Source: Hyphomicrobiaceae bacterium
GTDB taxonomy: Bacteria; Pseudomonadota; Alphaproteobacteria; Rhizobiales; Hyphomicrobiaceae
Reading direction: 5' to 3'
Assembly (NCBI GenBank): GCA_016793635.1
Contig: JAEUMD010000009.1
Location: forward strand, 62,001-126,000
DNA: 64,000 nt
Under the pieces are notes generated by a model. It searched no databases and was not told the DNA's origin. It saw nothing but the letters and a program-made list of their open reading frames with translations. Both the position numbers and the translations under genes were made by a program. Below, piece after piece: positions 23,875 to 32,356 of this stretch. How positions within the stretch are numbered: the stretch's first letter is position 1; every line of letters begins with the position of its first letter.

Positions 23875-24139
23875 TCGGGTACGTTGTGATGCATCCTCGC
23901 ATTCGATGTCGTCTGGCACCACGCCTCGGTTGCTTCATCATCCAACGATCGGCGCTCATGGCACTTACCGTTGCATGCCTTGCAATCGAAACGCTCATGC
24001 GTTTGGCACAACTGGCGTTCCCGACAAGTGTTGCAGCCTGTTGACGAGCGCTTGCAGCGCTTGCGAGTGAATGAGAATCAGCCCAAGCGTTGGGGTGTCA
24101 ATATTTGCATCGAAGTTGTTCGACAGAAAGGGCGCAAAC

Positions 24140-24622
24140 ATGGATGGCGCAGTTTACAACCGGGCGGTTGAGCGCATCGCACAGTTGCAAGCAGAGCTGC
24201 AGCGGTTGGAGACGTTTGTCTGCACCTACCGTGAGCTTGCTGGCGCCGTCGAGGCCACCCCATCGGAGCAGTCGCATCCGACCGTAAACATGGTGCCCAC
24301 CGCAGTTCCAGTATCGGAACCCACAGTGGTTGATGAACTGGTTGGAAAGCCGCGGGCGGCACCTCAGGCCGAACTCGAGCGCGTGGTGACTGAGGTCCTG
24401 GTCAATAATGGCGCACCGCTGCAGCGCATGGAGCTTTTCAACCGAGTGAAGGCGCTCGGTGTCGTCATCGGTGGAACGAACGAGATCACGAATTTTGGCT
24501 CGAAGCTCAGTCGCTCCGATCAACTCGTGAATCTGCCGAAGCTCGGCTACTGGCCGAAGGATCGGCCATTCGAGCCGGCAGGTTTCATGCCGAGCGCAGC
24601 GGACCAAGCGCTTGCTGCATGA
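24140..24622 (+). CDS. Island hypothetical with coiled coil and winged-helix-like domain
   Basis: The start at 24140 gives 160 residues. An N-terminal helix (MDGAVYNRAVERIAQLQAELQRLE) should form a coiled coil. A variable linker follows, then a domain of about 65 residues (LERVVTEVLVNNGAPLQRMELFNRVKALG and LGYWPKD) with the pattern of a small winged helix that reads genes poised for regulation. Proteins of this type are frequent in alphaproteobacterial islands. A DNA-binding role is inferred. A further in-frame Met at 24071 would add residues of poor coding character. Confidence 0.68.
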   Translation: MDGAVYNRAVERIAQLQAELQRLETFVCTYRELAGAVEATPSEQSHPTVNMVPTAVPVSEPTVVDELVGKPRAAPQAELERVVTEVLVNNGAPLQRMELFNRVKALGVVIGGTNEITNFGSKLSRSDQLVNLPKLGYWPKDRPFEPAGFMPSAADQALAA

Positions 24623-24679
24623 TGATCAGTTTTAGCGATTTCAGGGGTGCTTGCGTGACCGAACCAGGCGTAACCAAAG

Positions 24680-25351
24680 TTGGCGAAGAGGCCCGGAAAA
24701 CCACAGCGGCATCCGCTGTTTGATCTCGATGAGGCTCGCGCGGACTATGTCCACGCGAGCCAGCTGGGATTCTGGACGCCTGATGAAGCCACGGCGTACT
24801 CGATGGGTTACGTGCCATCGCTGGTCAACCCGATCTCTGTGAAGCCTTTTCTCTCTTCGTCGCCTATCGCGGTCGAATTCGAGCGCCGCAGGGAGGTCGT
24901 CAATCGGTCAATCCTGGTTGAGGAGCTGACCGAACGCGTCAATCCTACTGACTTCCTGGCCTGGGCGCGGAGGCGCCGGCTCCAGGTGCCGAAGGACCTG
25001 GAAATAGCTCTGGCGCCAGCTTCGGACATTGAGCTGGGAAGCAGCGCAACCACTGTCGAACGCAGCTTGCGGGAAGAGGTTGCGAGCCTCACTCGAAAGA
25101 ATGAAGAGCTTCAACGAACGACCGAGCCACATCCGCGTAGACTGCGCAGCATCAATAGCGTGATCGCGGGGATGGCTATCGGCAGCAACTACCAGTTTCG
25201 GCCGACTTCGGCGCGAAACGGCGCAACAGGCAAGATCAAGAGCGATATCGAGCGCATTGGCCTCACTTTGAGCGAGGACACCATCCTCGGCATTTTGCGA
25301 GAGGCAGCGCAGCTAGATGGCATCGTCTGGCCGAGTGACGATGGGCGATAA
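24680..25351 (+). CDS. Island hypothetical protein, TTG start
   Basis: An in-frame stop (24671-24673) closes the frame just before the TTG at 24680, and the next in-frame Met would remove 41 residues of well-formed sequence. TTG is therefore the probable start, giving 223 residues. The beginning (HPLFDLDEARADYVHASQLGFWTPDEATAYSMGY) looks like a conserved island domain. The middle has a helix pair (LVEELTERVNPTDFLAWARRRRL) and a short coiled coil, and the end is IGLTLSEDTILGILREAA. No function is recognised. It lies between the winged-helix gene and alpA. Confidence 0.65.
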   Translation: MAKRPGKPQRHPLFDLDEARADYVHASQLGFWTPDEATAYSMGYVPSLVNPISVKPFLSSSPIAVEFERRREVVNRSILVEELTERVNPTDFLAWARRRRLQVPKDLEIALAPASDIELGSSATTVERSLREEVASLTRKNEELQRTTEPHPRRLRSINSVIAGMAIGSNYQFRPTSARNGATGKIKSDIERIGLTLSEDTILGILREAAQLDGIVWPSDDGR

Positions 25352-25441
25352 CCGAAATCCCCAGTTCGGTTACCGAATTTGGCCAACGAGGATGACGCAC
25401 CTATTACGACGTCTTCATCCACAACTGGATGGAGGCGCACC

Positions 25442-25648
25442 GTGGCGCAGCAGCATGCACTTCCCGAGACCGGCTTCCTCCGGCTCAAGAAAATCCTTGC
25501 CCCCGATGGACCGATCCCCGTGTCGAAGTCGACCTGGTGGGCCGGCATCAAGGACGGCCGCTTCCCGAAGCCGGTCAAGTTGGGACCGCGCACGACGGCA
25601 TGGCGCGTCGAAGATATCCGGCGACTGATCGAGAAGGGGGCGGCCTGA
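25442..25648 (+). CDS. alpA: AlpA/excisionase-type small DNA-binding protein
   Basis: A GTG at 25442 sits 8 bases after GGAGG and gives 68 residues. The sequence FLRLKKILAPDGPIPVSKSTWWAGIKDGRFPKPVKLGPRTTAWR is the MerR-like winged helix of the AlpA family, which ends in ...IRRLIEKG as usual. Members activate integrase genes or act as excisionases. The gene sits directly upstream of the primase-like gene (3 bp gap), the usual island order. It is a candidate excision factor for this element. Confidence 0.85.
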   Translation: MAQQHALPETGFLRLKKILAPDGPIPVSKSTWWAGIKDGRFPKPVKLGPRTTAWRVEDIRRLIEKGAA

Positions 25649-25651
25649 TCC

Positions 25652-26551
25652 ATGCGCCCCTCTCTTGCTCAAACCATCGCCGTCGCGCTGGGCGGACACA
25701 GTGCCGGCAATTGCTGGATGGCGCGGTGCCCAGCGCATGACGACTCGACGCCGAGCTTGTCTATTAAGGAGACCCGCGACGGCAAGCTGCTGGTGCACTG
25801 CCACGCCGGTTGCGAACAGACCACCATCATTGCGGTCCTGCAGGATCGCGGGCTGTGGGCACCGGGCTCTGCAAACATCGAACACCGACATGACGCGCGG
25901 TCTGACCGAACGTTGAACCGCGACGACGACAGGATGCGAACAGCCAACGCGCTGCAACTGTGGTGCGCCGGACGGCCCGCGGACGAAACGCTGGTTCAGA
26001 TCTACCTGCGATCTCGCGGCATCCGAATCGCGCTACCGGGGAACATCAAGTTCCATTCCGGACTGAAACATCGTACCGGCAGCACCTGGCCGGCGATGAT
26101 CGGCTTGGTTACGCGAGGCCGTGACAATCAGCCGATTGGAGTTCACCGCACCTATCTGGCGCGCGACGGCCGCGGCAAGGCGCCAATCGAGCCCAACAAG
26201 ATGATGTTGGGACCCTGCCGCGGAGGAGCAGTGCGGCTGGCGCCGGCCGGTAACCCATTGATGATCGGCGAAGGAATCGAGACCTGCCTCGCCGCGATGC
26301 AGGCGACCGGCCATGGCGCATGGTCCTCGCTGTCGACTTCTGGCTTGCGCACGCTCGATCTGCCTCCAGTGGTCCAGGACATCATCGTGCTCGCGGATGG
26401 GGACGCGCCCGGCGAGGCGGCGGCCCTGGCGGCCGCTGCTCGATTGCGGCACGAAGGGCGACGCGTTCGCATCGCTCGGCCGCCGCAGGGCGCCGACTTC
26501 AACGACGTGTTGCTGGATCGGTCCACATCGAGCGGGGAGCGCCCACGATGA
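25652..26551 (+). CDS. Toprim-domain primase-like protein
   Basis: The 299-residue protein begins with a CHC2-type zinc finger (CPAHDD at 25-30 and CHAGCE at about 50-55), which in primases binds single-stranded DNA. A Toprim domain lies in the C-terminal half: MIGEGIETCLAAM (acidic glutamate), IIVLADGDAPGEAAA (DxD) and GADFNDVLL. It likely primes replication of the element or serves as a P4-style primase together with the ATPase encoded by the overlapping next gene (ATGA overlap at 26548-26551). Confidence 0.87.
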   Translation: MRPSLAQTIAVALGGHSAGNCWMARCPAHDDSTPSLSIKETRDGKLLVHCHAGCEQTTIIAVLQDRGLWAPGSANIEHRHDARSDRTLNRDDDRMRTANALQLWCAGRPADETLVQIYLRSRGIRIALPGNIKFHSGLKHRTGSTWPAMIGLVTRGRDNQPIGVHRTYLARDGRGKAPIEPNKMMLGPCRGGAVRLAPAGNPLMIGEGIETCLAAMQATGHGAWSSLSTSGLRTLDLPPVVQDIIVLADGDAPGEAAALAAAARLRHEGRRVRIARPPQGADFNDVLLDRSTSSGERPR

Positions 26552-28221
26552 AGGACGATGCAGAGGACCGAATTGCAGAGATCGTTGCCGGCGCCGAGGA
26601 ATTCGTCGGGTTCACATCACCCGCGGACCGATCGGGGAAGCCCAGGCTACAAGTCGAGAGCTGCAATCCGCATCTGACCGTTGCGACGCTCCGGGATATC
26701 CTGGCAGTCGAAGGCACACTCTATGACCGCGGCGTGCCCATCCGCCTAACGACGGATCGGCGGCAGGGCTGCATCGTGGCGCATCCCCTGACGCCCGACA
26801 GCGTCGTGATGCTCGCGCATGCGGTGTGCAGACCCTACGTCATGCGGTCGAGAAAGGACGAACTGCCCAAGGCCGTCGACGCGCGCCTGCCTCGGTCCAT
26901 TGCCGTCATGTATCTCGATTGGGTCGGCGAATGGCGGTTGCCACTGCTGCACGGCATCGCCTCCACGCCGCTGTTGCGCCCTGACGGCACAATTCACAGT
27001 GAGCCGGGCTATGACAATGCGACCGGCTATTGGCTCGAGAATGTGCCCGACGTGGCGCCTCTCATTCCGATACGCCCCACAACTGCCGACGCGGAAAGGG
27101 CGCTGCGTGTTCTCCGTGAGACCTTCGCCACGTTCTGCTTCGCCGATGCCCAGACGACGAGGGTGCCCGATATCGATGCCGAGCTGGTCGACACCAGCAT
27201 CGACGCGGGCGCCGACGAATCCGCGTTCCTCGCCGCACTGCTGACGGCGGCTACCCGTCCCAGTCTCGATCTCGCCCCCGGGGTATTGATTCGCGCCGCG
27301 CCGCTGTCCGGTGCCGGTTCCGGCAAAGGGCTGCTGGCGCGCTGCATCAACCTGATCGCCTTCGGGCGCGAGCCAACCGCTGTCACCAGCGGCGGCAATG
27401 CACAGGAGCTGGAGAAGAGACTTGCAGCCGAATTGATCGCAGGTGGCCCGGTCCTGTTCCTCGACAACCTCAACAACACGGCCTTCAAGTCGGACTTGCT
27501 GGCGAGCGCGATTACCGAGCGCCCAGCGCGGGTTCGCATCCTCGGCAAATCGGAGATGGTGCCGCTCAACGCGACGGCCTTCGTGGTCCTCACAGGGAAC
27601 GGCCTCTCGGTCTCTGAAGACCTCGCCCGCCGCTTCATCTCGATCGAGCTCGACCCGCGCACCGAGGACCCGGAGTCGCGCACCTTCCCAACAGACATTC
27701 GCGCAGACGTGAAGCGGCGCCGTCACGAGCTGCTGGCCGCTGCCCTGACCATCTGGCGCTGGGGGCGCCTCGACAAATCGATCACGGCGGGCCGACCTCT
27801 CGGCAGCTTCGAGCAATGGTGCAGTTGGGTGCGTGATCCGCTGGTTGCGCTCGGCTGTCGCGATCCGGTCGACAGGGTCGGCGAGGCCAAGCAGCGCGAC
27901 GGACGGCGCCAGGCCACGACCGAACTCTTCAGGATCTGGTGGGAGCGCCATGCCGACCGCCCGGTTCCGGCCGCCGAATTGCACGATGACGTCAAGAAGG
28001 TGATCGACGCGCAGGATCGCGGTCGCCAGTTCATAGCGGCCCAGCTCGAGAAGCTCGCCGGCACCCGAATGGCCGGTCATGTGCTCACGCGCCAGGCCGC
28101 AGCCGGGAAATGGGGACGGGCGACATTCTCGCTCCAAAAGGCCGGCGGAGACCAAAACCATAGGGATCATAGGGGGCATAGGCATGAAGGCGATGGAATG
28201 CGCGATGGGGACCTGCAGTGA
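26548..28221 (+). CDS. P-loop ATPase of a primase-helicase module (D5/P4-like)
   Basis: The ATG at 26548 overlaps the previous stop, giving 557 residues; a frame start at 26320 is only an overlap with the Toprim gene. The N-terminal 230 residues are uncharacterised. A P-loop domain follows with GAGSGKGLL (about 262-270), the Walker B strand PVLFLDNLNN (about 308-317) and a sensor-like FVVLTGNGL. This order fits D5/SF3-like replicative helicases of integrated elements, though the class is inferred. The C-terminal tail is rich in His, Gly and Asp because its DNA lies in a CATAGGGGG inverted repeat. Confidence 0.8.
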   Translation: MKDDAEDRIAEIVAGAEEFVGFTSPADRSGKPRLQVESCNPHLTVATLRDILAVEGTLYDRGVPIRLTTDRRQGCIVAHPLTPDSVVMLAHAVCRPYVMRSRKDELPKAVDARLPRSIAVMYLDWVGEWRLPLLHGIASTPLLRPDGTIHSEPGYDNATGYWLENVPDVAPLIPIRPTTADAERALRVLRETFATFCFADAQTTRVPDIDAELVDTSIDAGADESAFLAALLTAATRPSLDLAPGVLIRAAPLSGAGSGKGLLARCINLIAFGREPTAVTSGGNAQELEKRLAAELIAGGPVLFLDNLNNTAFKSDLLASAITERPARVRILGKSEMVPLNATAFVVLTGNGLSVSEDLARRFISIELDPRTEDPESRTFPTDIRADVKRRRHELLAAALTIWRWGRLDKSITAGRPLGSFEQWCSWVRDPLVALGCRDPVDRVGEAKQRDGRRQATTELFRIWWERHADRPVPAAELHDDVKKVIDAQDRGRQFIAAQLEKLAGTRMAGHVLTRQAAAGKWGRATFSLQKAGGDQNHRDHRGHRHEGDGMRDGDLQ

Positions 28222-28265
28222 GGATGATCGGTGCCGGACCTCCGATGCCCCCTATGCCCCCTATG
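28168..28265. repeat. 15-bp inverted repeat CATAGGGGGCATAGG around the gene end
   Basis: Copies at 28168-28182 and 28251-28265 are perfect reverse complements across a 68-base loop spanning the ATPase stop codon. Each arm is itself built of repeated CATAGGGGG-like units. Confidence 0.65.
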
Positions 28266-28377
28266 CCTTCGAGAACGCAGCGACGAACGGGGCTTGGCTC
28301 AAAGGCAGTTGGCAGGCGCAAGCGACCGATAGGTGGCCAACCTTCCAAACGATTTCGGGAAAATCGGAGGTCGAACA

Positions 28378-29046
28378 ATGGGCGGGCTCGGTTCGGGACG
28401 AACAAGCGGCGGCGGCAGGGTGACGGCAGAGGCGTGCCGGTCGATCGACGTCAACCGCCTGCGCAGAGAGGGCGTGCTGTCGGCCGGCTGGTCCGGCGGC
28501 TGGGAATGGAAGCGGAATGGCGAGCGGATTTCGTCGATTTCAATACGGGGAGGTGAGGATCGGATCGTGCTGTCATACCGGTCCCGAATTGGAAGCCAGG
28601 ACTGGCAGGACGTCGAAGAGCCGATCCCGATCCGGTGGGTGCCGTGCCGCTACGGCGGACGGCGCCCATATTTCGTGTGTCCTGGCATCGTCAACGGCGT
28701 CGCGTGCCGTCGCCACGTGGTCAAGCTCTATTGCGCGGGCCGCTATTACCTGTGCCGGCACTGCTACCGGCTGACCCATGCAAGCCGCAACGAGGACTCG
28801 TGTGATCGCGCGCTGCGTCGCGCCAACAAGATCAGGATGCGGCTCGGCGGCGAGCCGGGCTACGAGGCGATGATCCCGCGGCGCCCGAAAGGCATGTGGC
28901 GCAAGACCTACGACCGCCTGTTCGAGGCCGTCATCGAAAACGAGTCCCGGGCGGAGGAGCGGCTCACGCGGATGGCGGCACGGCTGCTCGATCTTGACCA
29001 GCGCCTGGGAACCAACACGCGCAAGCCGAAGAGGGGATACTGGTGA
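28378..29046 (+). CDS. Conserved island protein, MGGLGSGR type, zinc-ribbon-like
   Basis: GGAGG lies 9 bases before ATG 28378, giving 222 residues. It begins with MGGLGSGR, continues with a strand-rich domain (GWSGGWEWKRNGERISSISIRGG), and then has spaced cysteine pairs (VPCRYGG, FVCPGI, VACRRHV, YLCRHCYRL) that suggest a zinc ribbon. The end is a basic helix. The family is common in alphaproteobacterial prophages and islands; its function is unknown. It overlaps the next gene by TGATG. Confidence 0.8.
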   Translation: MGGLGSGRTSGGGRVTAEACRSIDVNRLRREGVLSAGWSGGWEWKRNGERISSISIRGGEDRIVLSYRSRIGSQDWQDVEEPIPIRWVPCRYGGRRPYFVCPGIVNGVACRRHVVKLYCAGRYYLCRHCYRLTHASRNEDSCDRALRRANKIRMRLGGEPGYEAMIPRRPKGMWRKTYDRLFEAVIENESRAEERLTRMAARLLDLDQRLGTNTRKPKRGYW

Positions 29047-29888
29047 TGACCAACGTCGATGTCGCAAGCACAATGGGGCAGAACGACGTGACCGTTCCCT
29101 CGGAGGGGTACGACACGAGCCGGCTCAATGCCGTCAGGCACGGTATCCTGTCGCGCTTCACGGTGCTGCCGTGGGAGGACGCCGCCGAATACGAGGCCTT
29201 GCTCGATGCCCTGACGGAGGAGCACACCCCGGCGGGCCCGACCGAGACGCATCTGGTCGTCGAGCTGGCCGGCGTGCTGTGGCGCAAGCGGCGGCTCCGG
29301 CTGGCGGAGATCGCCACGTATCAACGTGGCCTGCAGGTAGCGTCCGACAGCTCGAGGACGGCACAATCTGCATTGGTGGCGTCGTCGGCGCCGAAACCGT
29401 CCAAGATCGACGTGGCCGCCGCGATCAAGGCGAGCGCCGTGAACACCCAACGCGAGCTGGCCGATATCGACGACGACCGGCAGATGACGCTCACCGCGAT
29501 CGAGATCCTCGGAAGCGAGCGAAACCGCGCTTACGAGGATGCGCTCGAAGCGCTGGAAGGGGGCACGCGCGATGCCTGGGCAGAGCAGTTGACCTGGAAG
29601 CCCGAGGACTACGACACTCATGTGAAGCCCTATACAGCGGACGCAGCTAGCCTGCAGCGCTACCTCGAATCCGAAATCCTGCCCTGGTACGACAAGCAGC
29701 GGGCCCAGATCATCGCGCAGCCACTGGTGCGGGCACAGGCGCTGGGCGAATCGCTCGATCCCGACAAGCTGGAGCGCCTTGGGAGATACGAGGTCCACCT
29801 CGACCGCAAGCTGGAGCGGACCCTGTCGACGCTCATCCGCCTGCAGGAGCTGCGGCGCACCAAGCCGCCGGCAGCAGTCCAGGCCTGA
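29046..29888 (+). CDS. Island protein with NAVRHGI motif
   Basis: The 280-residue protein starts at ATG 29046 within the stop of the previous gene (GTG 29043 is possible). SRLNAVRHGILS near residue 25 is a motif shared by phage and transposon-associated proteins of unknown function. The rest is mostly helical and charged, with LRRLAEIATYQRG-like and ELADIDDDRQMTLTAIEIL segments. No catalytic motif is seen. It is translationally coupled to the zinc-ribbon-like gene. Confidence 0.72.
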   Translation: MTNVDVASTMGQNDVTVPSEGYDTSRLNAVRHGILSRFTVLPWEDAAEYEALLDALTEEHTPAGPTETHLVVELAGVLWRKRRLRLAEIATYQRGLQVASDSSRTAQSALVASSAPKPSKIDVAAAIKASAVNTQRELADIDDDRQMTLTAIEILGSERNRAYEDALEALEGGTRDAWAEQLTWKPEDYDTHVKPYTADAASLQRYLESEILPWYDKQRAQIIAQPLVRAQALGESLDPDKLERLGRYEVHLDRKLERTLSTLIRLQELRRTKPPAAVQA

Positions 29889-30000
29889 AATCCGTTTCGC
29901 AAAAATGCGCCGGGACCACAGATGAAGGGCAGCGCAGCCTTCCGGCCAGCGCAGAATCGGCCATAATGGCCACATTGCTCAGCGCGCAGTGGGGATGCAC

Positions 30001-30195
30001 ATGAGAAGCCTGTCCGCCCGTGAGGCGAAGTACGGATTCGGCCGATTGATCGATCTCGCACGCGCCGCTCCGGTGGCGGTCGCCAAACATGGTCGGCCCG
30101 TTGTCGTGGTCGTCGCGGTCGAGGAATTCGAGAGGCTGAAGGCGCTCGATCGGCCTTTGAACGGACCGTCCAGCATAACCGCGACAAAGGACTGA
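30001..30195 (+). CDS. Phd/YefM-type antitoxin without an adjacent toxin
   Basis: The 64-residue protein MRSLSAREAKYGFGRLIDLAR...VAVAKHGRPVVVVVAVEEFERL matches the Phd/YefM DNA-binding and dimerisation domain from end to end. Met at 29995 or 30001 are equivalent starts. The C-terminal toxin-neutralising tail is only about 18 residues (ALDRPLNGPSSITATKD). No Doc, YoeB or PIN toxin follows: the next gene is a DUF1016 nuclease 93 bp away. It may be a solitary antitoxin or regulate the DUF1016 gene. Confidence 0.82.
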   Translation: MRSLSAREAKYGFGRLIDLARAAPVAVAKHGRPVVVVVAVEEFERLKALDRPLNGPSSITATKD

Positions 30196-30288
30196 GCATG
30201 GCGCGCGGCACGGACCAAAGACTGACGTCCGGCGTTGCTGGCGATCCGATCGCTCGCCAAGCCCCTGTCGACTTCAGGAGCGCGCGTC

Positions 30289-31470
30289 ATGGCAGCTAGG
30301 AAGGCAGAGCCAGCGGCGGTCCAATCCGACTTCGGCAGCCTGCTCGCCGACGTGAAGAACCGCATTCAGAGCGCACAGGTCCGCGCCGTGCTGGCGGTCA
30401 ACGCCGAGCTGGTGCGTCTCTACTGGGATATCGGCCGCGTCATCGGCGAGCGGCAGCGCGCGGAAGGTTGGGGCGCGGCCGTCATTCCCAAGCTGTCCCG
30501 CGCGCTCAACAACGAGCTGCCCGAGCTGAAAGGCTTCTCCGAGCGCAACATCAAGCGGATGGTCGCCTTCCATCGCGACTACCCGCAGCCGGCCGACATC
30601 GTGCCACAGCCGGTGGCACAATTGCCGGGTGCGCACCGCCCAGCGCGTGCGTCGACATCGCCGGTAGCGAACCCAATAGTGCCACAAGCGGTGGCACAAA
30701 TGCCCGACTCCCTGCTGTGGTCGGTGCCTTGGGCCCATCACGTCATCCTGATGGACAAGGTTCCGGAGATCCCGCTTCGCCGCTGGTATATGGAGCAGGC
30801 GCTGGGCCATGGCTGGAGCCGCAACATACTTGCCGCCCAAATCCAGGCAAAAGTGCATGCCCGGCAGGGCCAGGCTGTCACCAACTTCGAGCGGCTCTTA
30901 CCGGCGCCGCAATCGGAGCTGGCGCAGCAGACGCTGAAGGACCCATACATCTTCGACTTCCTGACTCTGACCGAGCCCTTCCAGGAGCGCGAGCTGGAGA
31001 CGACGCTCGTCCGTCACCTGGAGAAATTCCTGCTCGAGCTGGGCTCCGGCTTCGCCTACGTCGGCCGGCAAGTGCGCTTCGAGGTGGCCGGCGAGGATTA
31101 TTACGTCGACCTGCTGTTCTATCACCTGCGGCTTCGGGCCTTTATCGTGATCGACCTGAAGAAGGGCCCGTTCAAGCCGGAGTATGCGGGTAAGCTCAAC
31201 TTCTACTGCAATGTCGTCAACGACCGTCTGCGTCACGCATCCGACCAGCCGACCATCGGCCTGATCCTGTGCCAGACTAAGGATCGATTGCTGGCCGAGT
31301 ACAGCATCACGGGGATCGACAAGCCGATCGGCGTCTCGACCTACGAGCTGACGCGCGCGCTGCCCACGAGCCTGCAATCGGTGCTGCCCACGGTGGAGCA
31401 GATCGAGGCGGAGCTGGCGGCTGCGCCGGAACCGAAGCCAAAGCGACGACCGAAGGATGGTGGGGCATGA
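30289..31470 (+). CDS. DUF1016/YhcG-type PD-(D/E)XK nuclease family protein
   Basis: The ATG at 30289 follows CAGGAG and gives 393 residues. The DUF1016 N-terminal helical domain (LVRLYWDIGRVIGERQ and FSERNIKRMVAFHRDYPQ) is followed by the C-terminal nuclease-like domain. That domain has FAYVGRQVRFEVAGEDYYVDLLFYH then AFIVIDLKKGPFKPEYAGKLNFY, whose Asp, Asp and Lys positions fit the PD-(D/E)XK core. Between them, residues about 104-140 contain two near copies of VPQ(P/A)VAQ(L/M)P, each encoded by a perfect hairpin. A role as nuclease effector or in element maintenance is inferred. Confidence 0.85.
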   Translation: MAARKAEPAAVQSDFGSLLADVKNRIQSAQVRAVLAVNAELVRLYWDIGRVIGERQRAEGWGAAVIPKLSRALNNELPELKGFSERNIKRMVAFHRDYPQPADIVPQPVAQLPGAHRPARASTSPVANPIVPQAVAQMPDSLLWSVPWAHHVILMDKVPEIPLRRWYMEQALGHGWSRNILAAQIQAKVHARQGQAVTNFERLLPAPQSELAQQTLKDPYIFDFLTLTEPFQERELETTLVRHLEKFLLELGSGFAYVGRQVRFEVAGEDYYVDLLFYHLRLRAFIVIDLKKGPFKPEYAGKLNFYCNVVNDRLRHASDQPTIGLILCQTKDRLLAEYSITGIDKPIGVSTYELTRALPTSLQSVLPTVEQIEAELAAAPEPKPKRRPKDGGA

Positions 31471-32003
31471 GGGGATACTTTCAAATGTGCAGCATTGTGA
31501 TGCGCGGGCTAGCGCCGAAATTCCTGGCTGCATCGCTAGCAATTTCGGCACCAACTGATGCAGTCGTTGCGCTTGAGTTCACAATGACATGCGAGGCGAA
31601 GGACGGGACCCTGATCAAGTTGGAGAACCCGCCGAGGTCATTCCCGTGGACACCACAGACCGAGAGGATCACGGCAGAGTTCACGCCGAATCCCAACGGC
31701 GTCTTCGAAGGCGTGGCCTACACCAATCTATGGAAAGAACTCGAGAAGAGGCCGCTGCCCGCTACGCTTACACCAAGCGAAGGATCGTTCATGATCTTTG
31801 AGCCGACTTGGGGAGGCGGCAATCGACCCTTCAAGCTTCTAAAGTTGGATCTGCGCGATACGAAGCTGTTCAAGCTGGCCGTTGAGGCTGACGTGACGAA
31901 GAACGAGCGAGATGGCGTGTTGGTCACGCGATATTCCTGCATCATGCGATGCAACGGCAAGGAAGTTGGGGTCGTTCCGACGAGAACCTGTCCGCCGGGT
32001 TGA
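31467..32003 (+). CDS. Exported protein of unknown function
   Basis: The 178-residue protein overlaps the DUF1016 stop by ATGA. Residues 1-35 hold a hydrophobic segment (IVMRGLAPKFLAASLAISAP), likely a signal peptide. The mature part is strand-rich with three cysteines (MTCEAKDG, YSCIMRCNG) and ends RTCPPG. No family is recognised. It is the last island gene before the right attachment site and has lower G+C-type codon use than the denitrification genes. Confidence 0.65.
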   Translation: MRGYFQMCSIVMRGLAPKFLAASLAISAPTDAVVALEFTMTCEAKDGTLIKLENPPRSFPWTPQTERITAEFTPNPNGVFEGVAYTNLWKELEKRPLPATLTPSEGSFMIFEPTWGGGNRPFKLLKLDLRDTKLFKLAVEADVTKNERDGVLVTRYSCIMRCNGKEVGVVPTRTCPPG

Positions 32004-32307
32004 GCTGGCTTCAAGCTGCTGCCGACGGCACTGCGCCAACGGATCGCCCAAAGCGCAACCGACACACAGACTAAGCCTCGCGCTCCTCGACAGCGAACCT
32101 GATGGTCCTCGGCCCGAGATCCTGACTTCCTATTCGGCAGCGACCATCCGACCGACGAAGCCGAGTGCAGCACAGGAGAGGCAGCCACGCCGTTCTGTCA
32201 CATGGCCTGTCACATGAGCGGCTCGGCTCGCCATACGGGCTTCGGCTTGATGCTACCAGGATGGGCGACCAACCACCCGTATCTATTAAGGAATTTTTAC
32301 TTAAGAG
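32004..32307. other. Right end of island, no gene
   Basis: These 304 bases hold the right arm-type repeat (32192-32216) and an A/T-rich stretch (32281-32308) just inside the attachment core. No gene is seen. Confidence 0.6.
32192..32216 (+). promoter_or_regulatory. Right arm-type repeat (tandem TGTCACATG)
   Basis: Identical 25-base copy of 2945-2969, in the same orientation and 92 bp inside the right core. The pairing of the two sites with the island ends is the main support for an integration/excision role. Confidence 0.6.
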
Positions 32308-32356
32308 TTTGGTCGGAGCGGCGAGATTCGAACTCGCGACCCCTTGCTCCCGAAGC
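32308..32356. repeat. Right attachment repeat (attR) inside tRNA-Pro
   Basis: 49-bp copy of 2771-2819 with two mismatches (32322, 32336). It covers the tRNA-Pro 3' half from the anticodon loop to CCA plus a short flank. The intact tRNA is formed here. Confidence 0.9.

Larger units (their letters stand above)
2771..32356. mobile_element. 29.6-kb genomic island integrated in tRNA-Pro(CGG)
   Basis: The island is bounded by 49-bp direct repeats of the tRNA-Pro 3' half, with the intact tRNA at the right end. A tyrosine integrase lies 177 bp from the left repeat, and identical 25-bp repeats (2945-2969 and 32192-32216) sit inside both ends. Contents are typical of accessory DNA: a second recombinase remnant, a nonsense-mutated integrase, AlpA, a primase-like Toprim protein, a P-loop ATPase, a Phd-type antitoxin, DUF1016 and many hypotheticals. 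The caspase/AAA+ cluster is the main cargo. No conjugation genes are visible, so transfer would need help in trans. Confidence 0.88.

Noticed and set aside
26746-28185. 479-codon frame antisense to the P-loop ATPase gene
   Set aside because: Walker motifs lie on the plus strand, and the neighbouring genes overlap in that direction.
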